Below, piece after piece: positions 13,308 through 25,946 of a DNA stretch of 64,000 bases. The first letter of the stretch is position 1; every line of letters begins with the position of its first letter. Made by a program: the position numbers and the translations under genes. This DNA is from Balanoglossus misakiensis (lineage: Eukaryota; Hemichordata). The notes under the pieces are model-generated. The model saw only the letters and a program-made list of their open reading frames with translations, had not been told where the DNA came from and made no database searches. The stretch lies in assembly GCA_040954595.2 (NCBI GenBank), contig CM082581.2, positions 4,402,001-4,466,000 of the forward strand, written 5' to 3'.

Positions 13308-16300
13308 CTGGTTTGTTAGATAGCATTAAAATAAACCATCGTTACTCAGGACCGAGCTGAAGGACTACCGATTTAATATACTTTTCGAGTGAAAAAAATC
13401 ATGTCTTATTCAACTACGCGCAAATAATTTACAACGGGAGCAAGAGCGTTGTACTATTTGGATTCAGTATGCACCTAGCTGCTTGTACTCAAGTTGGCGT
13501 TCGTGATGAAAACACTTGCGTTGACCGTGTATTAGTACGTCAATTAATCCTGGAGCGACAATCTGTCATTCATTACCCTGCCGAACTGAGACGTCTTGTC
13601 GTGATATACCCAGATCATGTACGCTATTATACTAATATGCGGCTCTCCGGAAGAGTGTATTAATCATCAGAACTGATATAGTTGTAATCCTTATTTGAAG
13701 AAAACAGTAAGAGTCGGACTAAAATGAGTGATTCTATCTTACTTGAAGAAAGTAGTTGTATGACATGTGCAAGCGGCTGCAATAGGCTGACTGACAGGGC
13801 GTCAGAAAATCGTGTCTAGACGATTCTCACAGGATCATTATTTTCAAAGTGTTCTTGTCAAATGACAAATTTCATCTTCGTCAGCGTCGTCCACCTATAA
13901 GTGTAATCGATACAAGGAGGTTTATTGAATTAACTGTCAGTCTTCAGATGCAAACTTAAGACGGAGACGATCCAGCATAAATTGCATTACGACTCAATGT
14001 CTTTTTATCTTAATTGCTTCAAATTGACAGCGGATTGCTTGATTTCCCGGGCATTGCAAGAGAGAAGCCTTCGGGTTCAGCAATGCCAGTGCTTGAAATT
14101 TAGAAAAAAAAAGACGACTTCGATATTCAAAAGTGGTCTTCTTGCGGCGGTGCTTAAAAACCGATGACTTTTAAATCCCGGGCATCAGTTAAGTTATTGA
14201 AGCAAGAATACTTGAGCGTCATTCACGCGGACTATCCGTTTCCAAAGTGCGCGTTTATCCGTCACCCCCCGCCCCCCCCCCCTCCCGCCCAGTCACGTCG
14301 ACTTCACCCGGCCGGTCCACCCTTGATATCATTTCGAGTTGGTTCGGATCATATCGCGGCGGTTAACTAGCCGTACATGTATATCACTTAACTTGAACAT
14401 CAAAATTTAAGAGGCTTCGCTTTTCGTTATTAATCCACTTGCTGACGTCTTCACATAGCCGGATTTGCAGTTGTTTGAAGAGATGAAACGTGACTGACAA
14501 GGTGGGTTTTCTGAAACAGATATACATTGTACACTGGAAATACTATAGTAGTCGGTCAATAGCGAATCATCGAATCTGGGATTTGCGAAAAAAAAGATGT
14601 GAACTCCCCCTATGTCGTTAATTCGGGTATTGCCATTCATAACACGCACAATTTGCCCGAAACAAAACGAAGTACGCACCCATTATAATATCAGGTATGA
14701 CAACCGCTGCGAGGGATTCAATGAAAACACTGCCGATATCTACTGCGGTACAATCAAGCGTTTCCTTTTTAATAACGCTGCTGCCCCAAGCGACAATCTT
14801 GTTGTGGGGAGAAAACTTTCATTTGATTTCGCCAGTATTATTACATGTACAATTTGTTCTCATTACCTTGCAACACCTACCTCGTATTCCACAGTTGCTC
14901 AGAGGTTTTCACTTAATTTCAAAGTGAAAGAGGCATCCTGGGGTGCCGTAAGTATCACAGATATCATTTCCGCTTGACCGTTTTCAAACGCGGGAGCAGC
15001 AATATCCTGGAGTCCCAGTGCATGGTGGTTCTTCACGACCAGATAATCAACTACATCTTTAACCAAACTATGGGTACTAAGTTTCAAAATCGACAATATA
15101 ACCCTATTTTGGGACTTTTATTCCATGGTGACTCGAAACGGACAGAAACAGTCATGACAATCGCATTAGAGCTTTAGGTGGTTACTAAGGTGAGACTTTT
15201 TAACTTAACAATCGGAAAGACATGACCCCTGCTGATGTCTTTGATGTCAGAACATACATGATACAATTTGAAAGTTGATACATTATACTGTTGTTTTGGT
15301 GAAAACAGCATGTCTTCAAAGGGCCAAATATTGTGTTTCCCGCATTGAGTAAAAGGCTGAAAAGGGGGAAATATCGGCCATCTGAATTGTACTGACTCCC
15401 AGAAGGTTACTGGCAAAGGTTAGTTCCATATCCTCATTTCTAGCAAAGCTGCGAGCCGATTCACAATGATCAACTTGAACGAGTCATGTTGACATTAAAT
15501 AGAACGACTTCACTCCCGAAGGAAATCATAAACATGTACATACATGTACTGCCCGCTTCTATGGTCAGTGCCCGGGGACCAGGGTACCATCTCTTCTATA
15601 GCTGGCGACGCGTCTTCTGCATGGTCGCCAGACAGTGTCTTTGCAGCCTGAGACTTGAGAATGAGACTTTTACGTTTTGTATGAGAACCAGGTCGACAGT
15701 CACACCTCAAGTGCTACTTTAATAGTCATTCACGACTCTGAATATCATTCTGTTTGGTGAAGAATTCGAAGTCGGTGAGCACTGGTGGTCGTGAAAAACG
15801 CAACTAAAACATGGTGTTTGTTATAAAACGCTTTGTACCTGGCCGTAAGGGCCGTGACACCCGTTTACACTACATGGCTGTGAGCTACTGGCATGTCTGG
15901 TAATTCACTGCGGGCCCTTGAGAAACATCCACAGAACATAACAGCATACTGGCCCCAGTTGCGGAATTCATTTACAACTCTATTTCCGCGAAAGCCCGGA
16001 TGTGCGTAAATTGCTGCATGTGTAATACATGTACCACAGTCTGCTCTAACGCACACGAATTCTATCGACATTTCAGAGTTGCACGTGTCGTTGCCACCTG
16101 CAAAATACACATTGACAGTGAGAGACAAGTGCGCAGGTTACTCCGGGCTGTATTTTTGTCAACTGCGTCCCTGGAAATCTGTTCACACCATCGATGCGCG
16201 TCTGAAGCGCAGCCGGTGACCAGGCTACTGGGCCAATGGCCCTTTTCAACCAGGCACGGGGACAAGCACAGTGTTCTAACACTTTCTTCATATTAGCACG

Positions 16301-18670
16301 TTTGGATTAGTTAGGCCCCATGTGTCAATTGGTGAAATCCTTCACACACACTGGAGAACTTAATACAGATATTTGCTTCAGAACGGTATGATTGCATTGG
16401 CAGTTTCGCATCATTTAGCGCTAATTTGCAAGTTCATTGCATTCGGTCACTATATAATACACATCTAAAAAGGAAAATCAAAATTTGATGACACGTCACC
16501 ACAAATATACCTCTAGGCTGATAGTATTTCACACTACAGATAATTGCCAACGTTCACGTTTTCAAACACATATATTCAGGTCATGTCTGGTTATATTTGA
16601 TGAGTGGTATACTTAAGCTAATATCTCGGTTTTGGTGAAGTGCTGCTTTTTGCTGGTATACTCACGGAGTCTTTATTCAAGCGTTGGTTGGCATGTGGAC
16701 GTAGAATTACGGGTGTGTAATACTTTAGCACAACCAATGTTTACACGGTGCAAAATAGTGAAATTTCTGGAGAGAAAATATGTTGCATTACAAATAAAGC
16801 TCGCGTTTTATGTAGAGGGCTTACGCGAAGGAATTTAGAGGGTGCCAGCAACAGGAAAATCGTATTGACATCGTTGCTATGTAACACACAAATTTAATTG
16901 TTCTCATGTTTGTGGCATTTGAGACATTTAAATATGTCAACAGTAGAATTATAGAAATATATTTTTGGTGGATTAAAGCGAAAAAGACAGTTATAGAGTG
17001 AACATGTGAACGTGCATGACTTGTCCACAGTTGGGCTTACTGGGGCGAAATCTGGAGAAAAAAGACAAGAAAACGGGCAGTTATTTTAATTAAATCTAAA
17101 CCCTTGAACGTTAATTGGAACTCTGGTAGCTATCTCAGTTCTTCAGCAATGCAACCGCAAATGCGCATTTTTGCATGGAAGCGTTTATAATTTGTATTTT
17201 AGCATAAAACAGTAGTGATAAAACTAAACAGCAACCGTAAATAATAATGATCCGTTTGTCATGGGGACGCTAACGCTTCCTATAGTCATAAAACAGTCAA
17301 CAAAATGAAAATTTGAAAACGTTGGCTACAAACGGAGAAAATAAAAATTGTATGAATAAAACACCGACACGTTTTACCTTTATGCAAATTGTGTACAGAT
17401 AATCATTCTTTTTCTTCTTAGGCTTTTTAAATGCGATCGTGAAATAACATGCTTGCAGAAAGGAATTATTAAAGGTTTAAACTTAAAGCCATGTCAGTTA
17501 CGCTCCTTCATAGTTTGGTGTCGGTTTTCGCCTTTATTGATCCTTGTAGCAACACACGGCGTCACTTAACATATTTCAACAGACTTTTTATTGGCATTTT
17601 TATTTACATTTTTCCAGAACGCTGCTGATTGTTGGAGTATCAAAAATGCCCCAAATCAAGTAAAATCATTTCATGAAGAATTGACGAAACGTGTCGAAAC
17701 ACAGAAAAAAACAGAGTTTCAAATCCCTTATCTACATCAATAGATCTTATATTGGTTACTGTGGGAAGCACTTAATCTTCCCTTGCAAACACTGCATGTT
17801 CTGCAAATATTGCGAATAATAACGATACCCGTTGAGATACATTGATTTAAACCAGCGACACTGTTCAGAATTACCCGCGAGCATTCGTGTTGAATGTGAA
17901 CTTGAGGTAGCAACTAAGTTTTGAACCGGAATAGATCAATGCATAAGTGCATATCTGTGATTATTCGTCAAAAGACGAAAATACTCCGGGAAAATTTTCT
18001 TCACTTTCGTACTTACCAAAGAAGTAGTATTCTGTATCCAGGTGATTCCGTACTAAGTGTAATGCCATAGATCTCAGACACCCATAAATGTACTCATAAA
18101 ACTCTTGCAAATTGCATCTGCTGAATGACCTCTTGAAGAAAGTCTTTCAACGGGCTTTAAAACAAGCTCACTGGATTTATTACAAAGTACCTCTTACTGA
18201 CTAAAACGGAAAGTGATCATGTGTTTATTTAAGAGATGTACATGTAACATCTATTGAACACCGATGTTACGAAGCAGCATGACTGGAATTTATTTCAACT
18301 CACAAACATTTTTCGAATCAATAACAGGGGCAAGCACATTTCAACACTTGAACATAAGCATTTCCAGTTCATATAATTTTACTGTCTACATAAAGTTCAT
18401 CCGAAAAATATCATCTTGAAGTTTGAATAAGTTGATACGTACACACGCCACGACAATAATCAGCAGTTCGATAAAATAAGCGTTTGATATAATAATAGCA
18501 ATATCATTATTATTAATCATAAAACCATGTGAGCTTGTTAATTTAACCTTATAATTTTATAATTCATAATGGCTAAAAAGGGTAAGACCGCAAGCAAACG
18601 TTCCACTAACAAATGATGCGCAAGACTCCTGCTTAGATGAACAATCAATTAGTGGGTCCGTGAACCTGAG
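13308..18670. other. Non-coding DNA, no supported gene
   Basis: No gene is supported. Several short frames overlap on both strands, most densely at 15865-16296, where three or four frames stay open together in somewhat GC-richer DNA. None resembles a known family. Other contents are the C-rich tract listed separately and dispersed TACATGTA palindromes. The last base before the duplicated unit is G18670, and no repeat or insertion signature is seen at that edge. Confidence 0.55.
14265..14290. repeat. C-rich homopyrimidine tract
   Basis: These 26 bases are almost all C, broken by single G or T residues. The other strand is a G-rich tract that could stack or form a quadruplex, and it is prone to length change. 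No gene is associated with it. Confidence 0.85.
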
Positions 18671-21160
18671 ACTTTTGTAAGAATCCTCGGGAGTCAATCA
18701 CAGGGAACATTAGAACGACACGGTCGAGTTGTAAACATTCATAATTACAATGGAATTATTCCCTTTTGGCGTAGACATGCAGTACACCGAGAGTCACAAA
18801 AAATACCCGAGTTAATTAGCCAGCCCGGCCATTTCAATTATCGAAAATCACTTCCCTCGTAAATTGTTGCACTGTCGTGACTTGTTAGCTGCTTGACACA
18901 TCGAGTGTTTCCCCTTTCATCGACAATACCAAAATGTGAGTGGATGGGTGCGGCGCGAATGGAATACTGATCTCCTAGGGAAAGAAGCCCGAGCTATCTA
19001 AAGTGCCACGCGTGTGTCAAGATAGTGTAATAAGTAAAATTTGAAAAGAGCCTGGTGCATGCCAGAGTAGTTGTTATAATTAAAGGTTGCGACCTTGGAG
19101 CTGGCGAAATAAACCATTTCTGCACGTGTTAATGTATGTCACACAATTCGCACAAGACATGGACGGCATTTTAACAAAGGTTGTGGGTATGAAACGTAAA
19201 TGCAGACTGTAGTCACCTCAGTTAATGTATAGATGCGACAGAATTACATAGTCATTGGACAAATATTAATTTTGGAAACCTTTTCATCCGAAGAATACGA
19301 ATTGTTATTCATTTAGGTCGAAGGGTGCCTGTATGAACTGACCCTGAAGAAATTGAGTGGAAATGCTAGTTTGTAACCAATTTTAACCACATAAACATAC
19401 AATTGCCATGTATATAAAAATACGAGGAGTGCGTCTTGATGAAATTAAGAATATATTTTGAGACCTCGTGATTAAGTAACCCCTTATAAGAGTCTACATG
19501 TTTCGCAGCCAAAACTGCATAACGTGTTCAAAATGCAATCAACTAATTTAAGAAATGATGAATAAAATGATCTAAAGTGAAATCCATCAAATTTGGCAAA
19601 TTACTTACAGTCGTTTTAGTGACCGGCTAACCTCATGAAAATGTTAGTAGAATAAACCTGAGGATTTCATCAAACCGAGTCATCTGAAACATAAAGTTTC
19701 TCTGATGCTTTTTAGGACATTTCTTGTCAACATTTTGAAATTTCAAAGTCAACTCGTCGCGTGTAGCAATATTTTCAAGAAGTTTGTCGTTCGAAGATAT
19801 TGTAAAATGGCTGCAAATGACGAAGGAAACGACAAGGACAATATCTCGCACATATCTTATACACTTGAGATAAAGAGTCGCAAAGTCACGATAATATACG
19901 TCATGATTACTTACGTTAGTGTTTACGTACAAAATGTATGGTTCTCAATGCCAACATATGGCGTCACAGTGCCATGAGTGAGTATGAAATGAACAGCCTC
20001 ATTACGGAACTTACGCGACAACGAGACAAATATTCCCTGATTGACACTATTATAATATTTAATTATAAAGGATACTTGCAGTAAGGTGATGACTCATCAA
20101 GGTCTCCGTGTCTCAACCCTTGACAAATGTTTCTCATTAAACGCAATTATACCATGCACAGGAGTGAAAGAAACGGAATATCAGACTCTTGTAATTGTTT
20201 CTATGAGGAAGAGACGTGTTCGAGAAGCTAGCTGTCGTGCCCTACAAAACCAGATATTATACTTCAATGCCTTTGTGCAACCTACTTGGAAGAACGAATG
20301 AAGTACGCATAGTTGCTACACGAGGAAATGCTAAATGGAAAGCCCTTTACTGCACTCAAGTCGTTAGAGCTGAAAGTCACGACTGCTTGTCCTGGTGGCC
20401 ACACAGCAAAATACTGTATTGGTTGTGTTCATAGAGCAGAAGCCCAGGACAGACACAGTCCCTTGAGTATTTCTTATGACAGAGTAATGAATGATGACTT
20501 CGTAGAAATAATGAAATAATCGGTATCCACGCAGGTGAACACGCCTTTATTTTTCCGCGATTGTCTGAACGTCCCCCCCCCACCATTTCGTCTTAGAAGC
20601 AAATTCTCTTAACACGGTGCATTTATTATTGATGTGTCAATTCAATGTGTGCCCCTATTTTACATGTAAAAGCACTTTCATTTCTATAATTGGTAAAACT
20701 GTAATGCATATCAATGATGTTACGACACGCTGGCCGTTCCAGCCGAAACAGGGCGAGCAATAAACACACTAGCCGGATGGCGTACTTTGTAAGGAACCAA
20801 ACCAGCGCCGCACGCAATAAAGTTGGTCAACAAAAGTCACAACAACCAGCAAATCACCTTATTTATAACGAATTTAATAATTACTAAAGTAATCGTGAAC
20901 ATTAAATATTATAAACTAAAGAAACACACAAGAAACAAGTGAACTACCTTTTTAAACGTGACCAGGTGTGCATAAACTGAAACAGAACAAGTCCACTGTC
21001 CGCTAGAACGTTCCGCTGACTTGACGGAGGACACGTAGACACAGCAACTCGGCGATAATTCAGTTTAGACACAGCGACACGGCGACAGCTCCAACTCGGC
21101 GGCAGTTCAGCGTAGACACAGCGACACGGCGGTCCAGGCAAAAGTCCAGCTCCAACTGGT

Positions 21161-21250
21161 TCCACAAAAGTCCGCAAAAGTCTGCTCCACAAAAGTCCGC
21201 AAAAGTCTACTCCACAAAAGTCCGCAAAAGTCTGCTCCACAAAAGTCCGC
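21161..21250. repeat. 25-bp minisatellite inside LTR (copy 1)
   Basis: There are about 3.6 units of 25 bp, each made of TCCACAAAAG, TCCGCAAAAG and TCTGC or TCTAC. Each unit is itself built from a 10-base AAAAGTCYGC sub-repeat. Next to it, at 21031-21132, lies a looser repeat built on TAGACACAGCGACACGGCG. This array accounts for the repetitive FVEQTFADFCG-like translation seen on the minus strand, which is not a gene. Confidence 0.9.
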
Positions 21251-21377
21251 TCCACACGAAACAGCACGACTTACAACTTGTTCAGAAGAGCAGCCACAGC
21301 TTCCAAGACGGTTCAAAAGAGCAGCACGTCCTCCAGGTCAAATTAACATCCACCCCCACAACGTGGCAACGAGCGGG

Positions 21378-21385
21378 CTTTTATA
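21378..21385 (-). promoter_or_regulatory. LTR TATA box (copy 1)
   Basis: TATAAAAG reads on the minus strand inside the solo LTR and is the likely core promoter of the former retroelement. Transcription would start about 30 bases further left, near 21354, and run through the minisatellite. The equivalent site in copy 2 is 29643-29650. Confidence 0.6.
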
Positions 21386-21957
21386 CTAGCCAAAAATTAA
21401 TTCATCACACCTGGTCACTTAAATATTCAAATAAAGAAAGCAAACGAAACGCACACGAAACGCACACGAAAAACACACCTGGTCACAAAACAATAGCCGA
21501 CTGAACCTACGTAACAATGACTAATAAAGTAGAGTTTGTCTTCCTCTATAATCTGATAAGACAGTACTCAGTAAGATTCCAGAGATAAGGTAAATTATTG
21601 ATCAAACATTTCGTATATTTATAATAATTAAGACGGACAAAATTTTCGCTATTTGTTCTTTCCAATTTCAAAGTCAGTGACACACGGGTAAATGCCAAGC
21701 ACTCGAAATCATCGAGTATGCGCGTTGTACATTTTCCATATACAGCTGCGGACGGAACGTACGGACACGTCCATACGCACTATCTTAGTTAACTTGTGAA
21801 GCGTATAAAGTCTCCGGAAAGTGAATTTGGACGGTTCATCTTAATTCTTGCTTCTCAAAACAAACAATCGGTTTCTTATAATTTTCGAGCAATGCGCGTG
21901 TAATTTAGGAATACTACCGTTACTACTGGACTTGACATGGGGAGTGGGAAGGAAAGT

Positions 21958-22065
21958 GGTCACGTCTAATTTGCATATGACTATATATGGTCAAAGGGGC
22001 GTGTCTTCGAATTACCGTATTGAGTGCTTTTTGCGTGGTCACCCAATAATAGTCTGCGATTGGCT
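21958..22065 (+). promoter_or_regulatory. Module A: octamer-, CArG- and CCAAT-like sites (copy 1)
   Basis: This ~108-bp stretch begins GGTCACGTC and contains ATTTGCATA (octamer-like), CTATATATGG (one base off a CArG box), CCAAT on the plus strand in ACCCAATAAT and a reverse CCAAT in GCGATTGGCT. The same order of sites recurs in module B about 1.2 kb downstream with recognisable similarity, so the two are either copies of an ancient short repeat or a duplicated control element. Factor binding is inferred from motifs only. Confidence 0.35.
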
Positions 22066-22836
22066 TAATGGCTAAAGTTGCATAGATGACCGAATCCATT
22101 TAACATATTTAACACAGAGGCAATCTGGCTTTGAGATAAAAAAATCCAGATACCATTTATCTTTTCTATATATTTGTAAATGCATTGCCAGGTAATGGTA
22201 ACATATGACATATGTGCATCAGAAGAAAAAAACAACTTTATTTTATGAGAACGGTATAATCACTCCTTCCTATCCATAACCGACTAAGCTTATGCAACGG
22301 GTTTTAATCACGTGTTTAATATTTGATGCCGGAAGCATTAGATTGTGCATTGAAGGCAAATATTCATGACTAACATAGTGTTTTGCATATTGTTTACGAT
22401 ATCGAAAGCAGGGAATATTCCCTAGATACGACTTTTAATTTTTTGCCGTAATGGAATGATTCATGGAGAGAAATAAAATGCTTAATTAATTGCAGAGATT
22501 GTTGACGACTTGCTTTGGTGTGTATGCCCAACCAGGTTATCATACATTCAACCCTAACAATGTCTAGGTACGCAGATAGATGAAAAACACCTCTTCCCTA
22601 AACCAGCAGTTTATCTACGGACACGCACAAATTGTTCCTAAGATGTCATTACTAGTAATTTATGAGGTTTAAGAAAGGATAGCATAACTGATATTTGCTT
22701 TACTAGTATAGGATGAGTGACACATCTCCCACGAAGATTTGTTATTTCATCTCGCAAATGAAAACTAAAGGAGGCTCCTTAGAGCTTATTGGATTATATT
22801 GTGATTGTAATTAGCTAACTGTCCTTGAAGATAAAC

Positions 22837-22999
22837 GTCTGTCTGCCTGCCATCTTGTCTGCCTTCCTGTCTGTCTGTCTGTCTGCCTGTATGGCTGTCT
22901 GTCTGTCTGTCTATCTGTCTGTCTGTCTGTCTGTCTGTTTGTTTGTTTGTTTGTTTGTCTGTCTGTATGTCTGCCTATTTGTCCGTCTGTCTGTCTGTC
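22837..22999 (+). repeat. TCTG/TTTG microsatellite (copy 1)
   Basis: This is a ~163-bp tetranucleotide array, mainly GTCT units with a central GTTT block and scattered point changes (GCCT, GTAT, GTCC). Its translation (CLSVCLSVCLFVCLFV-type) gives a 62-codon open frame at 22825-23013 that is not a gene. Confidence 0.95.
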
Positions 23000-23159
23000 A
23001 GGTTATAAGGTGAAGTAATAAATATCAACAGTACGGAATTAAGTTCCGATAATTGTTTAATGTTATAGTCGGTGCAAAATACAGAAGAGTGTGCGTTTAC
23101 ATCCTGTTTATCTGTTATCGCCTGTCGAGATCATCAGAAACATCATTTATTCAATATAC

Positions 23160-23279
23160 GGTCACCTCCAATTTACATACGCCCATATATGGCTGAAATG
23201 GCGTATTTGAGGGTTCTTAAGATTATAATGGTAGCGCTCTTTTTCGCGTGTACCATCCACTGAAAATCCGTGATTGGCT
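23160..23279 (+). promoter_or_regulatory. Module B: CArG box and CCAAT box (copy 1)
   Basis: This ~120-bp relative of module A begins GGTCACCTC. It has AATTTACATA where A has AATTTGCATA, a perfect CArG box CCATATATGG at 23183-23192 (serum response factor consensus CC(A/T)6GG) and ends in GTGATTGGCT, a reverse CCAAT box of NF-Y type. The spacing between shared blocks is similar to A but with about 12 extra bases. No TATA box or transcript start is evident beside it. Confidence 0.35.
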
Positions 23280-23288
23280 AGATCTCAA

Positions 23289-23302
23289 GTTACCATGGTA
23301 AC
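23289..23302. promoter_or_regulatory. RFX X-box palindrome (copy 1)
   Basis: GTTACCATGGTAAC is a perfect 14-base palindrome matching the X-box bound by RFX winged-helix factors (GTNRCC, short spacer, RGYAAC), which control ciliary and other genes in animals. It sits 9 bases downstream of module B. A near match, GATGCCATGGTAAC, lies 276 bases further on at 23565-23578. The sequence match is certain; binding and target are inferred, and no ciliary gene is visible in the window. Confidence 0.45.
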
Positions 23303-24608
23303 TGTAGCTAAATTTCCATAAGTGACCGTGTAACTTTAAGGGAACAAATGACTACCGTTTTACCGTTCATCTGTTCTATAACTCTCGTCAAACACGCGCG
23401 CAAATATCTACGCGCCAGTTCATGGTGTCACGCTGACATAAATGTTGTGACACCCAATGAAGTCAAGAATTATTAAATCTTCTATTCTGTCTATTCATGC
23501 TTGTCAAACTTAAAATGAACAAACTGAGGTGGGTTCGACACAGAACGAAGGAATGTGATAACATGATGCCATGGTAACGCAAATACAAACATAAAACGCC
23601 CTGAAAATGCTTTCAAACTAAATAATTTACAGAGAAATTTTCCAGTCAAGTGGTGCGTGATGTATGAGTGTCACTTGGACTTCTTGGGTGCATTTAACAC
23701 ATTCTTTAAACGTCGTTTGTCGGAAACACTTTATTCTATTTGTAAAGAAACTAACTGTTCTGTCTAAAGATCTCTGAAAAGCATGCATACTAATTATATT
23801 TGACAATGCATCATCCTGGCTTTATATTTCAGTGTCCGACTTTTAGCGTAGCACATAAAAAGAGAAGAAAAAACTGTTTCAGCAACCTTCTGTACTGTCG
23901 TAGCCATAACGCTGTGGGACTCATGTTGAGATGCTTTACGACTTGACATATTGTATAAATGCATAAAGTACAGTTACAGGTAGTAAATGAAGACTAGCTG
24001 TACAAGAACTATTGACGTTCGTTCAGGAAATTAACTATCGTTACGAGTTACAGCCGCTCACTTTTCGACTTATAGACAGGCCGCCTGCATATGTCAAACC
24101 AGAGTGACATTCTTGTCAATTAAACTAGACGTTTGCGGTATCATCTACATGTATTATTGTTAAAATAAGAATTGACAAATGAATACGGCTGAGGAATCTT
24201 CCCTTTCTTGTGTGTGGTCTCCTCCTCGTAAACGGTACCGTTGTACGAACAAAGAATAATTTAAAACCCCTAGTTTGATAATGCAACAACCGGGCGTCCT
24301 GGATATCCGAGTACAACGGTCTATTTGTCAGTGACACTTTCCCCGGCGTGTTGCAGCGCTCCGTCTTTTCGATATGTCATTATCGCTTTGTAACGTGTAA
24401 CCACCTACTCTACTGGGTACAAGGCTTTCTTGCTTAATAACTATAATGGTGTCGGCAACTATTTGATGACACCATTTTCTTGCCCGATCAAGACATAACC
24501 AACAGTCTAGACTTAACCTGTTCACTAATAGAACGAGCGATTTGAGAAAATTGCACAACAATTTTCGGCACCGGTGGCCACAATATATAACATAATGAGG
24601 AAAATGCA

Positions 24609-24692
24609 GGGGGCAATTGTCCTAGGGGGGGGGGGGGTTTGTCTGGTCAGCAATTGTCCTCGGGGACATTTGTCGGCAGGGGGGAATTGTGC
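24609..24692 (+). repeat. GGGGCAATTGTCC-type minisatellite with poly-G (copy 1)
   Basis: Three decayed units of GGGG-CAATTGTCC or a close variant lie in tandem (near 24610, 24650 and 24680), with ACATTTGTC as a fourth, weaker match. A run of 13 G occupies 24625-24637. On the minus strand this gives a proline-rich translation (PRTIA repeats) that is not a gene. Confidence 0.75.
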
Positions 24693-25934
24693 ATGAGTAG
24701 TTGTGGCCTAGAACCCGTTTTAACAGAGCAATTTCAAACAAGTTTGAAATGTATCTAGGCTGGGTCGGGCTGTTGCTTTCATGCCTGAGCCAATGTGATC
24801 TTTTTTATTATGGACCCGACTGGTCTTCAGGCCACATAGTTTAGACAACGCATGTCCATTGGATCGCACACAAAGCCAATCGGCCATACTTACTGGAAAT
24901 GTGTTAAAGGGCTGCTCAACTACGAACAAAGCACGTGTATTAACCTTTCAGAAAATTTACCACTTCAACTAAAGTAACGTATTTTAAAAGTTGTGTCATT
25001 TTCTCAACAAATGGAATTTTTTACGGACACATACATGTATGGCTGTCTGTTTTCTGTTGCCTGAAGAAGCGTTTACAGAGGCGTGTCAAACCTACCATAA
25101 ATAACGAGCTATCCTAGCAGCATAATTCATTTGATAGTTGGAGAAGGATTTTATTACGCCTAAATTGGGTAACTGAGTCTTCCTTTTTGACATACTAAAA
25201 TGATTTAATTTGTTAGATGGCTAGCAACATCAATGCACGACTCGCCTCCAAGTGATCACCGTATATCTTATTTGAAATGCATTTTCTTGATTAAAGGTCC
25301 CCGCAGGTGTTGATTATGTCATATGCATTGAGAATCCAGTGATTTATTCCCTGATTTCAAGGACAATGCAGCAAGAAGGAAATGGAAATAACTTTCCATG
25401 AAGGCGTATACCAGATTTATGTCGTAGGCTAAACGACTCCGGCAAGTCATATTAAGACATTCATACATATCTCACCGGCCAGCTTTCATTGTTCTTGAAA
25501 ATTAGAACAGTGTCCTAAAATTTTCAGGGGTTTATTTCTTTACGTAAACGAAGACCTACATGTATAGTTATTCATAATCACAGTGCTTTCACTACTCATT
25601 TTTGTTGGTCATATTGCATTCCAAGGAATGACATACATTGTACAGACAATGTGGGCGTCGAAGAACTTTACAGATTCCATGGAAACGGGTTTGAAAGTTA
25701 TTTCAGGTGATTCTTCCCAACTTCAGTGCGATTTCGTTGAACTTGTCCAGTTTGAAACTTGCCATTAAACGATGCCGTGTCTTTCTGGACGAGTTTATTA
25801 TTACCTAATGACATTCATATAACAAACAATGTTGTAAGAACTTTGTAATTGGAAAAGGGGTGTATTCCCGCACTTTCTAAATACATGAACCGCATGGGTT
25901 AGGCTTGTGACATGGGTCATATACTCTATAGCCT

Positions 25935-25946
25935 CCCCCCCCCCCC
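25935..25946. repeat. C12 homopolymer (copy 1)
   Basis: This is a run of twelve C after GCCT. It is one of the two positions where the duplicated units differ. Confidence 0.95.

Larger units (their letters stand above)
20718..21516 (-). mobile_element. Solo LTR, probably Ty3/gypsy-type (copy 1)
   Basis: The element starts TGTTACG and ends CGTAACA, a 7-base inverted terminal repeat with the TG...CA ends of retroviral-type LTRs. It is flanked by a 4-bp duplication, ATGA at 20714-20717 and 21517-21520. On the minus strand TATAAAAG lies at 21385-21378, about 131 bases from the minus-strand start, which suits a U3-R boundary near 21354, and an ATTAAA poly(A)-like signal lies near 20875. The U3 has two copies of CACACCTGGTCAC (21406-21418 and 21474-21486) and two of GAAACGCACAC. 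No internal domain, primer-binding site or second LTR flanks it, so it is a solo LTR left by recombination. The superfamily is inferred from the short target duplication and end structure. Confidence 0.85.

Noticed and set aside
15865-16296. Several overlapping open frames on both strands, one Cys-rich
   Set aside because: Simultaneous openness on both strands reflects local base composition; no family recognised.
20944-21316. Cys/Phe-rich repetitive open frames on the minus strand
   Set aside because: They are translations of the 25-bp minisatellite and neighbouring repeats inside the solo LTR.
22825-23013. CLSV-repeat open frame resembling a Cys-rich membrane protein
   Set aside because: It is a translated TCTG/TTTG microsatellite.
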